Assembly (NCBI RefSeq): GCF_011752975.1 | Contig: NZ_VWWP01000003.1 | Span: forward strand, 434,001-498,000 | Direction: 5' to 3' | DNA: 64,000 nt | Source of the DNA: Chryseobacterium sp. Tr-659 | Lineage (GTDB): Bacteria > Bacteroidota > Bacteroidia > Flavobacteriales > Weeksellaceae | Shown: in pieces, positions 17,805 to 27,308 of the stretch | Layout of the letters: each line of letters begins with the position of its first letter | How positions within the stretch are numbered: the stretch's first letter is position 1 | Notes under the pieces: generated by a model | Databases searched by the model: none | Told to the model about the DNA's origin: nothing | What the model saw: only the letters and a program-made list of their open reading frames with translations | Program-made: the position numbers and the translations under genes

Positions 17805-19013
17805 TTATTTCTTAATTGCTTTAATTGACTGCTTAGAACCATCTTTCATATTAAGAACAACCACATACAATCCGGGTTTCAATTCCTCTAAATGAAGTGT
17901 TGAAGAAGGAGCATCAATAGTTTTCACTAATCTTCCTGCAGCATCTGTAACGGAAACAGATCTTATTTCATGTACATTAGAAATGTTCAGTATATCAGTA
18001 AACGGATTCGGATAGGTTCTTACACCTCCTTTAGTTCCAGCTGTTTCAACAGTCGACAAAACAGGTACAGGGGGTGTCCAGGTAAAAGTAAGTCCAGACT
18101 CCGGAAAAATTACATTATCCCTGAAAACAGCAGCTGTATTCGTTGTCCCGGCAGATGTATTATTCCAGTCATCGCCATATCTGTTATTAAAGTCATTGCT
18201 TTCAGCTCCCCTCAATCCTACCTGGGAAGTTCTTGCTTCTGTAGACAATTGATAATACGGCCCGTAAACAATAGAAACTGTATTAGATGTTTCTGCCAGT
18301 CTCAGCTGGAAATTAAGATAATTATTTCCTGGGAACGGGGCAAAATAATCATTATATCCTATCCATTCTATCACGAAAACTCTGTTGGGAGCTGTTCCTT
18401 CGGTTGATGTAAAAACTTTACCGGTATAATATTCTATTCTAGCTCCGGTAAGATTAATGGAGGTCGGGGATGACATTGTAATAGTACCGGCTGCTTCATC
18501 AAAGGCTGTGACTTTCTGCCCGCCATAGATTCCGGTTGTAGTATTTAATTTCTTCCCAATTTCGATTCCTTTAAAAGAAGCTACGTTGGTAATCACATTG
18601 GAACCGGCCGTCAGATCTCCAGTGGTATAAAAAACTCTCCAAAGATCCTTGTTCATTACTGCAATAGCTCCGCCATTATACGGCGTTGACCGTGAAATTA
18701 ATGATGTACCATAATCCGGCTCGCCAAATGTTACTCCTCCATTAAAATTTACAAAAGCTGATGTATAATCAACCCCGCTGAATTTAAAAGTAAAGGGAAT
18801 GGCAACGTTTACCCATAAAGAGTCATTAATTGAGGGTGAAGTCCCATCGTAAGCGAGATCCCCGGAAGCCGCAATACTGTTGAATGTTCCTGTACTTTGT
18901 GAGAAAGTATAGTCGTGTACCTGGGCCTGCAAACCTTTTGCAGCTCCAAAGAGAATAAGAAACAGGATTCCTGCTTTCTGCAGGATCATATAGTTTTTGT
19001 ACATTTTTTTCAT
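17805..19013 (-). CDS. T9SS type A sorting-domain protein
   Basis: A 402-residue secreted protein. The signal peptide is extended at the N-terminus (about 1-30, ending LQAQ). The middle consists of strand-rich sequence typical of surface beta-sandwich proteins, with no enzyme motif seen. The last 75 residues form the T9SS type A domain: TYPNPFTDILNIS, VTDAAGRLVKTI, LKPGLYVVVLNMKDGSKQSIKAIKK. It should be exported and anchored or released by the type IX system. Single gene; the 228-bp stretch upstream (19014-19241) holds only AT-rich DNA. Confidence 0.88.
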   Translation of the reverse strand: MKKMYKNYMILQKAGILFLILFGAAKGLQAQVHDYTFSQSTGTFNSIAASGDLAYDGTSPSINDSLWVNVAIPFTFKFSGVDYTSAFVNFNGGVTFGEPDYGTSLISRSTPYNGGAIAVMNKDLWRVFYTTGDLTAGSNVITNVASFKGIEIGKKLNTTTGIYGGQKVTAFDEAAGTITMSSPTSINLTGARIEYYTGKVFTSTEGTAPNRVFVIEWIGYNDYFAPFPGNNYLNFQLRLAETSNTVSIVYGPYYQLSTEARTSQVGLRGAESNDFNNRYGDDWNNTSAGTTNTAAVFRDNVIFPESGLTFTWTPPVPVLSTVETAGTKGGVRTYPNPFTDILNISNVHEIRSVSVTDAAGRLVKTIDAPSSTLHLEELKPGLYVVVLNMKDGSKQSIKAIKK

Positions 19014-19229
19014 AGAGTTGGTTTTATTTTTTAATTATCATTCTAATTTTTAATGTCAAAGAAGACTTATACAATTAGGTTCAAAAAAATGTAAAAAATC
19101 ACCTGATGTTTTATAAAAAAAATATAACTTACTGGTTTTCAGGATTAAAAAATTGTTTTTTATTTATAAATAACTTTTAATGATGAATTTTATCAATAGG
19201 ATGATTTCATTTTTAATTCAATTTTAAAC

Positions 19230-19237
19230 TACATTTG
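19230..19237 (+). promoter_or_regulatory. -7-like box immediately before the globin gene
   Basis: TACATTTG, exact TAnnTTTG, ends only four bases before the ATG at 19242, which would make the transcript leaderless. No TTG at the expected distance. Confidence 0.3.
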
Positions 19238-19241
19238 AAGT

Positions 19242-19622
19242 ATGAAAAAATTGGAATCAAGAGAAGACATTGAACATCTTGTTAACTCATTTTATGCGAA
19301 AGTAGTTAAAGATGAAACTATTGGATTTTTTTTTAATGATATAGCCAAGGTAGACTGGGATAAACATCTTCCCAAAATGTATTCTTTCTGGGAATCAATT
19401 CTTTTCGGGCAGATGACTTATAAGGGAAACCCTATGGGAGTTCATTTTCCTATCAATGAAATACAGGCAATGGAACAAAAGCATTTTGACAAATGGCTTG
19501 AACTTTGGCGTACTACGATTGAAGAAAATTTTGTGGGCGAAAATGCAGACATGGCGGTTTACAAATCTGAGAATATTGCAAAACTAATGGCTTTCAAAAT
19601 GGAGCTGGCGAGAAGATTGTAA
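19242..19622 (+). CDS. Group III truncated haemoglobin
   Basis: A 126-residue 2-over-2 globin: VNSFYAKVVKDETIGFFFNDI, the W..HLPKMYSFWESILFG block, and MEQKHFDKWLELWRTTIEENF, whose His is the predicted proximal haem ligand. Group III (trHbP) proteins bind O2 or NO in the cytoplasm; the in-vivo role here is open. Monocistronic. Confidence 0.92.
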   Translation: MKKLESREDIEHLVNSFYAKVVKDETIGFFFNDIAKVDWDKHLPKMYSFWESILFGQMTYKGNPMGVHFPINEIQAMEQKHFDKWLELWRTTIEENFVGENADMAVYKSENIAKLMAFKMELARRL

Positions 19623-19711
19623 GGAATTCGGGAGATCAAATGTGCGTTTCCAAGGACTTTATCCTGCAAATAAGCAATTCCGCATTTTTACAATTTTACT
19701 CTTTCTACCTC

Positions 19712-20782
19712 CTAAGGAACAATGACCGTAAAGATATAAGCGGCTAAATTCACTAATAAAACAGTTCCATAAAGGATATTTGTTTTTCCCCTGCTTAATG
19801 AGAGCATTACGATAAATACAGATAAGGAAAGGAGGATAATATCTTTTTTATCCAATCCCAGCACCAAAGGGATATCATACATGATACAAACTACCGAAAC
19901 TGCAGGAATTGATAACCCGATACTTGCCAATGCAGAACCTAATGCAAGATTCAGACTGGATTGTATCTGATTCGCTCTTGCTGCACGTATAGCTGCTACC
20001 CCTTCAGGAAGAAGCACTACGGCTGCAATAATTACTCCAACCAATGATTTAGGTGCTCCTAAGCTTCGTACCATATTCTCTATGGTGTCTGATAGCCCTT
20101 TTGCCATCAGAACAACAATCACCAGGCAGATCACCAGGAAAACAAAGCTTATTATTGTTTTAGATAATGACGGAATATAATGTTCTTCAGGATGCTCATC
20201 AGGGATTATAAAGTAACTTCTGTGACGAACAGTTTGAACCATTAGGAAAACTCCGTAAATAACAAGACAGGCAATGGATACGAATACCAATTGTGCCTCA
20301 TTATAGAAAGGTCCGTTGACGCTTGACGTGAAATTAGGAAGAACAAGGGTAAGAATCAGGATAGAAACAATACTTACCAGATAAGTAGTTGCTGAAGTTC
20401 TTGCAAAGAACTGCTCATGATATTTGACACCACCAACAAGGATACATATTCCCAGAATTCCATTAAGAATAAGCATTACAGCGGCAAAAACCGTATCTCT
20501 GGCCAGCGTGATCGCCTGATCTCCGCCGGCTACCATCAGTGAGATAATCAGCGCAACTTCAATAATCGTAATACAAAGAGCCAGGATAATGGTTCCGAAA
20601 GGCTCTCCTACTTTATGAGCCACTACTTCTGCGTGATGTACCGCCGATAAAACACTCCCAATAAGTAAAATACCTGCAATAATATCATACAACACACCGG
20701 ATCCCATCATTCCGGAAAAGTAGTAACCTACCGCAAGGACAGGAAAAATATAGGTATAATGTAAAAATTCTTTTAATTTCAT
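19712..20782 (-). CDS. ChaA-like cation/proton antiporter
   Basis: A 356-residue inner-membrane protein with about eleven helices and the two inverted CaCA-type repeats: VGEPFGTIILALCITIIEVALI in the first half and LLPEGVAAIRAARANQIQSSLNLALGSALASIGLSIP in the second, each with the acidic residue that binds cation. ChaA homologues exchange Ca2+ or Na+/K+ for H+. The upstream neighbour on the same strand lies 66 bases away. Confidence 0.88.
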   Translation of the reverse strand: MKLKEFLHYTYIFPVLAVGYYFSGMMGSGVLYDIIAGILLIGSVLSAVHHAEVVAHKVGEPFGTIILALCITIIEVALIISLMVAGGDQAITLARDTVFAAVMLILNGILGICILVGGVKYHEQFFARTSATTYLVSIVSILILTLVLPNFTSSVNGPFYNEAQLVFVSIACLVIYGVFLMVQTVRHRSYFIIPDEHPEEHYIPSLSKTIISFVFLVICLVIVVLMAKGLSDTIENMVRSLGAPKSLVGVIIAAVVLLPEGVAAIRAARANQIQSSLNLALGSALASIGLSIPAVSVVCIMYDIPLVLGLDKKDIILLSLSVFIVMLSLSRGKTNILYGTVLLVNLAAYIFTVIVP

Positions 20783-20848
20783 AAAGTGATTACAAAATAC
20801 AAAAAATCTATAAAATTTTAAATATCAAAAGAAAATATTAATGTTATT

Positions 20849-21187
20849 TTAATGAGGCCAGAAGTTAAAGTCCTGAAAATCTGTAAACATATGAAAAAGA
20901 AGTCCAATTCCTATAACTCTGATATTTCCTTTAAAAAACAACATCAAAAAATACACCGCAATGGCATAATAAGAGTGTAAAAAATGAAAACCTATACTTT
21001 CTCTGGAAGGGTCAAAAATAGGATTAGCAAAAAGATGATCCAGATCTACCAGCATTGTTGCCAATAATATAAGATATACCTTCTTCCAGGTTTTAGGATA
21101 AAAAACCAGTGCTATAAAAACAGGAAACACAAAATGTAAAAAATAATGTGTAAAGGTTTTGAGAAAAGCAATATCTGACGGAGCCAT
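20849..21187 (-). CDS. DUF6122-type small membrane protein
   Basis: A 112-residue protein with three or four hydrophobic helices and conserved polar signatures THYFLHFVFP, ATMLVDLDHLFANPIFDPSR, FHFLHSYYAI and FHMFTDFQDF. The spaced His/Asp residues (HY.LH, DLDH, HSYY, H..TD) resemble the YdjM/LexA-regulated membrane metal-hydrolase pattern; function is unknown. Family name from memory. Confidence 0.75.
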   Translation of the reverse strand: MAPSDIAFLKTFTHYFLHFVFPVFIALVFYPKTWKKVYLILLATMLVDLDHLFANPIFDPSRESIGFHFLHSYYAIAVYFLMLFFKGNIRVIGIGLLFHMFTDFQDFNFWPH

Positions 21188-21218
21188 TAATAAATATTTA
21201 TTTTTTCAGTTTTCATAA

Positions 21219-22457
21219 TTACCATCGTAAAATTAAGGGTAAATCTCCTTTCTTTGCTTTTATTTTCACCCAATAATCCTGTGAATTATTAGCATACAAT
21301 ATATAATCAATATCAGAGATCATTCTCTTTTCGGTATTCGTAAGCATTTTTAAAGATGAATACAGTAAAGGATTATTTCTCATCAGGATGTAATTTTCTT
21401 TTAATTGAGATGATAATTTTACCGGTTTTCTGATAGATTTTATAATAATACTGTTATTATTCTGACTGATTTTATTCGGTTGAAAAGGAATTGCAGTAAA
21501 TTGGTTTTCTCCGTTGATCCAGTTTTTAGACTGGAAATATTCCCAGGCTTCCCCAGTATTTTTACTTTGAATATCAACAATATAGTTAGGCTGGGTAATT
21601 TTTTGAAAGGTCTTTTTTTCAACTTCATTAAAATTATCATCGTATTCATAACTGATAATAGTATCATTCACCTGCTCAAGATCAGCAGTTGCTTTAAAAG
21701 AAACCGCCTGTGAGGAATCTGCAATATCTTTATTGAAAAACCGGGTGATATTCCTGATATTCAACTGATCAAGTTCCACTTCCAGAAAGTGACTGCTATC
21801 CTGAAGCTTCGAAGCAATATTATTAAAGGTTCCTGTATTTGAATTGTTTTTGATCTCAATTTCATCATGCGTTAATTCAACAGAGAAATTCAAGATCTTT
21901 TCTCCAGAAATAAAAGAAATACTTCCCAAAGAGCCATCAATGAACTGATCTGCATTCATCGTCTTTTTCCTTTGCCCAAAAAGATCTTTCTTTATGGATT
22001 CAAAACTTATCTCAGAAGTTCCCCAAAAGCAGTATTTATCATCTAAAATCAGGACAATCTGATCTTTCTGAAAATGGTTCTTTCCATTATCTGTAAAGTT
22101 CTGATTTTTTAAATATGAAATGAATTTTTGCTTATCCTGAAGTTCCAGCACTGTATACCACTGAGAAAACCGAGTACCTCTGACATGGAAAATCTGTAAA
22201 AAATCCGGAATCTTTATTCCCGAATCCTTCAAAGAAGCAGAGCTTTTTCCTTTACTGTTCTTACCTGACCATTGTGAAGGATGGGTAACTAAGCTGAAGA
22301 GGTATTGTCCCGTTAATTTCTTTACATCAATCAAAACCACCGCATCTGCATTTTCAGGGATAAAATATAGCCTTTTATCTTTATGAAAAAACACAATATA
22401 CACAGCAGCTGCCAACAGCAAAGCAATTAACGGGACAATAATTTTCTTCTTATTCAT
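21219..22457 (-). CDS. Membrane-anchored protein of unknown function
   Basis: A 412-residue protein with one N-terminal membrane anchor (about 5-24) and a large extracytoplasmic part. It begins its folded part with YFIPENADAVVLIDVKKL and contains YEYDDNFNE.EKKT about two thirds in. The same two elements occur in the gene directly upstream, so the two are divergent paralogues. Strand-rich and highly polar; no catalytic motif seen. Its start is directly next to the stop of the upstream gene, indicating co-translation. Confidence 0.75.
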   Translation of the reverse strand: MNKKKIIVPLIALLLAAAVYIVFFHKDKRLYFIPENADAVVLIDVKKLTGQYLFSLVTHPSQWSGKNSKGKSSASLKDSGIKIPDFLQIFHVRGTRFSQWYTVLELQDKQKFISYLKNQNFTDNGKNHFQKDQIVLILDDKYCFWGTSEISFESIKKDLFGQRKKTMNADQFIDGSLGSISFISGEKILNFSVELTHDEIEIKNNSNTGTFNNIASKLQDSSHFLEVELDQLNIRNITRFFNKDIADSSQAVSFKATADLEQVNDTIISYEYDDNFNEVEKKTFQKITQPNYIVDIQSKNTGEAWEYFQSKNWINGENQFTAIPFQPNKISQNNNSIIIKSIRKPVKLSSQLKENYILMRNNPLLYSSLKMLTNTEKRMISDIDYILYANNSQDYWVKIKAKKGDLPLILRW

Positions 22458-24476
22458 TTACAGGAGCTGAGGTTTTTTTTCTGATTCTTTGGTTTTAAAA
22501 ATCTGATCAAATAACTCAAAGAAGTACATCAGGCTGTTTTCAGACGAATCTTTAATCATATAATCCATTTCAGTCTGGATACTTTCTCCTTTTACTTCTG
22601 TTTTATAATACAGCTCCCCTACATTTTTTCTGATGATATCTAATGTTTTTCTCTCTGAAGGGCTTTTGAATTCTTTATCGAGGCCAATCAGAAGTTTCTG
22701 CATATCCAGTCTTCCGGATAGCGGGTATTTTGAAGAATCTTTAGCCCATTTTCTGGAAATCTCAGACTGTCTGTTCGGTAAAATGTTTTCAGTAGCACTC
22801 ATTATATAAACCACTCCATCTTTAACAGTAAAAAATATTTCATCGAGATACCCTCTGTCTTTTTCATCTTTAAAAACATAGAAGCTTCCTTTCTTTGAGA
22901 ATTTTTTAGACAGTTTCTTATTAGTCGTCAACAAGTTAAAAATACGGTTCCAGTAGCCTTCATTTTCAGTGGCAAAAGCAAAAGTAAAGTTAGGAACAGC
23001 CACATCTTTGGTTTTCTTCACTTCTTTTTCATTGTAGTTATCATCGTATTCATAATCCGTGTAATCTACTTTTTTGGACTTCAGTTCGTTTAAGACAAAA
23101 ATTCCGTTTCCGGGTGCTATTTTAGCAATGGCTTCTTCATCCAGAACAATCTTCATTGTTTCCATAATCAGTTCCATTTCCTTTTTATATTCGCTGTCTC
23201 CTGTTTCCTGAAGAAGGCTGTACATCATATCAAAGCACTTCGCTCCGTTCAGATTTACAGCATAATACCCTACGCTTTTATCACTGATAAGTTCCAGTAA
23301 TTTTTTATTTCTTTTCCCTTTATAGATTGAAGAGATATTCTTCTGAATTTCAGTATTTTTATGCTTGTAATTATTGATCAGCTTTACCTTGTCCTTATCA
23401 AAATACAGATTGTAAGCATAATCGGAGTTGTACATATTCTGAAATACCTTTCCAAAATCATAACGATCCATCATTTTCCCATAAATACCATCATTTACAA
23501 TTCTCCCATAATCCGCATAGATAAAAACATCTGAATTGGCATCCCGGAATGTAAGCATCTCTTTAGGAACTTCGATTTCTAAATTTGAGCTGAAATACTG
23601 ATCAAAACGCTCTTCGGCATTCTTTTTAACAACCTTGAAATTTTCTCTGCGGATCGAATCCTGTTCTTTCTGATAAGCTTTTGCTTCTTCCTCATCATAG
23701 GCATAATCATCAGGTGTCCCTTCTTCATTTTCAGATTTATCTGCATTTTCTTTTTCCTCAGGATACTTATGATGTTTCTGCAAATACTTGATATCCTTCT
23801 GAATTTTTGCAATTTCCAGGTTATTCTCTTTAATATTTTCCTTCAGATATTTGATATCATCCTTCAGACTCTTTATTTCTTCCTTATAATCGAAAGGCTT
23901 TTCAGGTTCATCGGTATAATTGCTGTCACCCGCATCTATGGCAACACTATCTGCCACTGCAACAGCGCTGTCTACTACAGCTTCTTCTTTCCAAAGGTCC
24001 TTGTAAGGCTTGGTATAGCTTATCATACTTAGAACAGCCCGGCTTCCGTTCCAGGCAACAAATATATCATCATCAATATCTACATAAGAATACCTGGTTT
24101 TTTTGGAGATTTCCAGTCCTTTTTTCTTAATGGAATGGATGAACTCTTCAAACTTCTCTTTGTTATCGATAATAAAGTGTGTGTTGTAGGTTTTGATGGA
24201 ATCATTAAAACTTCCATAATGATACTGAACTGCATCATATTTGATCCCGGTTTTGGAATAATCGGTCCAGGTAGCTTTTTCTTTACTGTTTTTGCTTAAT
24301 TCATGCAGTAAAGGATTCAGTTTATTCCAGTTGATTTTATTATTTAGCTGTTTTCCGTTGATTTCCATATAAAATACAGCATCAGTCGGTATTTTCATAC
24401 TGTTCTGCGCAAAAACGAGTGTAAAGCCAAACAATAATAAAATAATTTTTTGTGTTTTTAGTAAGATAGATTTCAT
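22458..24476 (-). CDS. Large secreted protein with acidic coiled coil
   Basis: A 672-residue protein with a signal peptide (about 1-23, ending VFAQ). IPTDAVFYMEINGKQL opens a domain resembling the DUF4836/DUF3352 type. A charged coiled coil (about 200-245, KSLKDDIKYLKENIKENN) and an acidic linker (245-285) follow, then a second domain containing YEYDDNYNEKEVKKT. Function unknown. Middle gene of a three-gene run with a lipoprotein upstream (8-base gap) and a paralogue downstream (no gap). Confidence 0.75.
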   Translation of the reverse strand: MKSILLKTQKIILLLFGFTLVFAQNSMKIPTDAVFYMEINGKQLNNKINWNKLNPLLHELSKNSKEKATWTDYSKTGIKYDAVQYHYGSFNDSIKTYNTHFIIDNKEKFEEFIHSIKKKGLEISKKTRYSYVDIDDDIFVAWNGSRAVLSMISYTKPYKDLWKEEAVVDSAVAVADSVAIDAGDSNYTDEPEKPFDYKEEIKSLKDDIKYLKENIKENNLEIAKIQKDIKYLQKHHKYPEEKENADKSENEEGTPDDYAYDEEEAKAYQKEQDSIRRENFKVVKKNAEERFDQYFSSNLEIEVPKEMLTFRDANSDVFIYADYGRIVNDGIYGKMMDRYDFGKVFQNMYNSDYAYNLYFDKDKVKLINNYKHKNTEIQKNISSIYKGKRNKKLLELISDKSVGYYAVNLNGAKCFDMMYSLLQETGDSEYKKEMELIMETMKIVLDEEAIAKIAPGNGIFVLNELKSKKVDYTDYEYDDNYNEKEVKKTKDVAVPNFTFAFATENEGYWNRIFNLLTTNKKLSKKFSKKGSFYVFKDEKDRGYLDEIFFTVKDGVVYIMSATENILPNRQSEISRKWAKDSSKYPLSGRLDMQKLLIGLDKEFKSPSERKTLDIIRKNVGELYYKTEVKGESIQTEMDYMIKDSSENSLMYFFELFDQIFKTKESEKKPQLL

Positions 24477-24484
24477 GGCTGTTT

Positions 24485-25153
24485 TTATTGAAAAAGGATT
24501 GTGTTTTGTATTTGTTTTTTCTGAAGGATAAGATCCAGGATCTCGGCTTCAAACTTAAGCGCTTTTTTATTAGGTGAAAGCTGATAGGCATTATTTGACT
24601 GTGATTTCACTGTATTTTCAAACTGCATTATGGAAGTGTACCTGGCATCGTTAAAAACTTCTCTGTCTGCCTTGCTCATCTTGTCATAATCTGCTTTGAA
24701 TGTATTGATCTTGTTTCTGGTTAACGTCTTCTTCTCAAGGTTTTGACTGTAGATCTGAGTAGGAACCATTTTACCGAGAATATTCTGAGACTTTAGCTTT
24801 TCTAATCCGGCATTGATATTTTCAATTTTTTTGAAATTACAACTCAGTTTAATGATGTAATTATCAAAATCCATGGATGTTTTTACATTAGTAATTCCGG
24901 GAGTTGCTTTGAAAATTTTTGCAGCTTCATTGATTTTATTTTCAATTTCTGATCTTTTGGGAACTTTCTTTCCGTTGATTGTTTCCATTTTAGAAATTGA
25001 AGCCAGTCTTGTCTTACTTTTACTGGCATTAAGAATAATAGTATATTCTCCTGTTCCGTCTGCTTTTACATTTACTTTATCCAAAATATCGAAACAGCTT
25101 GTAAGGATGAATAAAGGTAGAAAAAGGAGAAATAATCTGAGCGTGTTTTTCAT
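24485..25153 (-). CDS. Lipoprotein of unknown function
   Basis: A 222-residue protein started at ATG 25153, which gives a clean lipoprotein signal: hydrophobic stretch and LFILTSC with Cys20. An upstream TTG at 25183 in the same frame is not used. It contains VNVKADGTGEYTIILNAS, then predicted helix-rich sequence. First gene of the three-gene envelope cluster. The 120-bp leader contains two CGGTAC copies 23 bp apart (25239 and 25262) that may be coincidental. Confidence 0.72.
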   Translation of the reverse strand: MKNTLRLFLLFLPLFILTSCFDILDKVNVKADGTGEYTIILNASKSKTRLASISKMETINGKKVPKRSEIENKINEAAKIFKATPGITNVKTSMDFDNYIIKLSCNFKKIENINAGLEKLKSQNILGKMVPTQIYSQNLEKKTLTRNKINTFKADYDKMSKADREVFNDARYTSIMQFENTVKSQSNNAYQLSPNKKALKFEAEILDLILQKKQIQNTILFQ

Positions 25154-25273
25154 GATTGGGTTTAAAACAGCAAAATTACTCAATTTTGGCCTTAAATCCT
25201 TATAATCTTTGGTTTTTTGGGCATAAATAGCTGTTTCCCGGTACTCTTTTAGGGGAAAATACGGTACATATTT

Positions 25274-25993
25274 TTAAACACGTCCTTTCAGATAATCCTG
25301 ACGAAGATCTTCGTCCAGCTTTTCAATAGCATACCGAAGGCAGGTTCTAGGCATTTCTTTGTAATACTGATTCAGATAGCTAATGAGTTCACCTTCATTT
25401 TTATTTCCCATTTCACGCAGCAGCCATCCGTTGGCTTTGTGCATCAGATCATGAGGATGTTTCAGATTACGGGTAACGAATTCTTTTGTCAGTTCAAATG
25501 ATCCTTTCTTCACATAATGCATAGTTCCCACCACAGCAATTCTCTTGTGCCACATTTCTTCCGATTCCGAAAGCTCTCTAAGAAGGTTTTCTTTATGATT
25601 TTCAAAAGCATATCTGCCCAGAATTTTATAACAGCTTGAATCCACAAGATCCCAGTTGTTGACATATGGAAGATGATTAAAATAAAAAGTAATCACTTCT
25701 GCCTGTACAGATTTATCTTTCGTTTTTTCAAACTTTGAAATCAGTATGAAAAGAGCGGTAAGCCTATGTTCATGATACTTTGAAGAAAGTAAGCTGCTGA
25801 GCTCTTCTAAATTTATTTTTGAATAATACTCCTTGGCTACCGACCGTTGATCCGGGACTTTAACTCCCAGAAACAAGTCTCCTTCTCCATATTCTCCCTT
25901 TCCGGTTTTAAAAAATCTGGGAAAGAATTCTGCCTTTTCAGGAATCGACAGAACAGCAAGCGCTTCTTTTATTTCTTTGATAATATCTGCCAT
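25274..25993 (-). CDS. AlkD-like DNA alkylation repair protein
   Basis: A 239-residue all-helical HEAT-like repeat protein: LGVKVPDQRSVAKEY, HEHRLTALFILISKFEKT, NNWDLVDSSCYKILGRY, RIAVVGTMHYVKKG, HPHDLMHKANGWLLREMGNK, MPRTCLRYAIEKLDEDLR. These match the AlkC/AlkD glycosylase superfamily, which removes positively charged alkylated bases. Last gene of the hflX operon (12-base gap). Confidence 0.9.
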   Translation of the reverse strand: MADIIKEIKEALAVLSIPEKAEFFPRFFKTGKGEYGEGDLFLGVKVPDQRSVAKEYYSKINLEELSSLLSSKYHEHRLTALFILISKFEKTKDKSVQAEVITFYFNHLPYVNNWDLVDSSCYKILGRYAFENHKENLLRELSESEEMWHKRIAVVGTMHYVKKGSFELTKEFVTRNLKHPHDLMHKANGWLLREMGNKNEGELISYLNQYYKEMPRTCLRYAIEKLDEDLRQDYLKGRV

Positions 25994-26005
25994 GAGATCC
26001 GGTAA

Positions 26006-27292
26006 TTAAGCCTTTTCTTCCAAAACAATATTTTCCTGCTCTTCTTCTTCTTTCGCGATCTGTTTAGGGTTGGCAACTTTAGCAATGGTTAGCCCCTGAA
26101 CAATGATTGAGAATACAACTACACAGTAGGTAATACTTAAGATAATCTCACTGTATTCACTTTTAGGAATAGACATCGCCAATGCAATGGAAACCCCGCC
26201 ACGGATTCCTCCCCAAACCAGAACCTTTACAGTCTGCGGGCTAAAGCTTTTTCTCAAAGAAGTAAATTTTGAAGGGCCCCAAATGGAAATAAATCTTGCA
26301 AAAAGAACTACAATAATCGCTACTAACCCTGGAATCATGAAGTGTTTCAAATCCTTAATCATCAAAAGCTCAAATCCGATGAAAAGGAATAATACGGCAT
26401 TCAGAATTTCATCAATCAGCTCCCAGAATTTAATCAGATAATCCTGGGTAATGGATTTCATTTTAAATCTTACATTAAAGTTCCCCATGAATAAACCTGC
26501 CGCAACCATCGTCAACGGACCGGAAATATGCATTTGTCTTGCAATAAGATAGCCTCCCATTACTACAGAAAGGGTTACCAGTACAGAAATAATATAATCA
26601 TCCACTTCACGCATCAATCGGGAAGTAACCCATCCAAGCAATCCTCCCAGCAGGATTCCTCCTCCGGCTTCTCTCATTAACAATAGTCCTATATTTTCAA
26701 CTCCCAAATCTACTTCTTTCCCCACTGCAAGCTGCAGAACAACGGTAAAGACCACTACTGCCATACCGTCATTGAAAAGAGATTCACCGGCAACTTTTGT
26801 TTCCAGTGACTTGGATACATTCGCCTGTTTCAGAACACTCAGAACGGCAACCGGATCAGTAGGAGAAATTAATGCTCCAAAAACCAGACAGTAGATAAAC
26901 GGAAGCTTAATCCCCACATAAGGCAATAAATAAAACATTCCAAAACCTACTACAAAAGTGGAAATAACAACACCTATCGTAGAAAATATCAATACCGGCC
27001 GGAACTGTTCCTTCAAATCATTAATGTTAATATGAATTCCTCCTGCAAAAAGAAGAAAGTTAAGCATAGCACCCATCAGAACTTCTGTAAAGTCTATGCT
27101 GTTCATCAGATTGTGAAGATGTCCGAAAGTTCTCGGAAGAACCGTTTCTCCGAACATTACCAGGAAAATGGAAACTACAATGGCGATAACCATAATTCCG
27201 ATGGTGCTTGGAAGTTTTAGAAACCTGTAATTGAGATAGGCAAATATGGATGCGAGTACGATTAATGCTGAAAACGAATAATATAATTCCAC
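26006..27292 (-). CDS. NhaP-type Na+(K+)/H+ antiporter
   Basis: A 428-residue inner-membrane protein with about twelve or thirteen helices. The CPA1 family motifs are present: FGALISPTDPVAVLSVLKQ, AGESLFNDGMAVVVF (paired acidic ion-binding region), and VWGGIRGGVSIALAMSIP. A Glu-rich cytoplasmic tail ends the protein. It exchanges monovalent cations for protons. Third gene of the hflX operon, 16 bases after the DUF4919 gene. Confidence 0.93.
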   Translation of the reverse strand: MELYYSFSALIVLASIFAYLNYRFLKLPSTIGIMVIAIVVSIFLVMFGETVLPRTFGHLHNLMNSIDFTEVLMGAMLNFLLFAGGIHININDLKEQFRPVLIFSTIGVVISTFVVGFGMFYLLPYVGIKLPFIYCLVFGALISPTDPVAVLSVLKQANVSKSLETKVAGESLFNDGMAVVVFTVVLQLAVGKEVDLGVENIGLLLMREAGGGILLGGLLGWVTSRLMREVDDYIISVLVTLSVVMGGYLIARQMHISGPLTMVAAGLFMGNFNVRFKMKSITQDYLIKFWELIDEILNAVLFLFIGFELLMIKDLKHFMIPGLVAIIVVLFARFISIWGPSKFTSLRKSFSPQTVKVLVWGGIRGGVSIALAMSIPKSEYSEIILSITYCVVVFSIIVQGLTIAKVANPKQIAKEEEEQENIVLEEKA

Positions 27293-27308
27293 TAAGTGTT
27301 TTTTAAGG

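Noticed and set aside
25234..25267. CGGTAC repeat and TTTCCC/GGGAAA inverted repeat before the lipoprotein gene
   Set aside because: Six-base words only, with no T-run and no fit to a known operator; could be chance.
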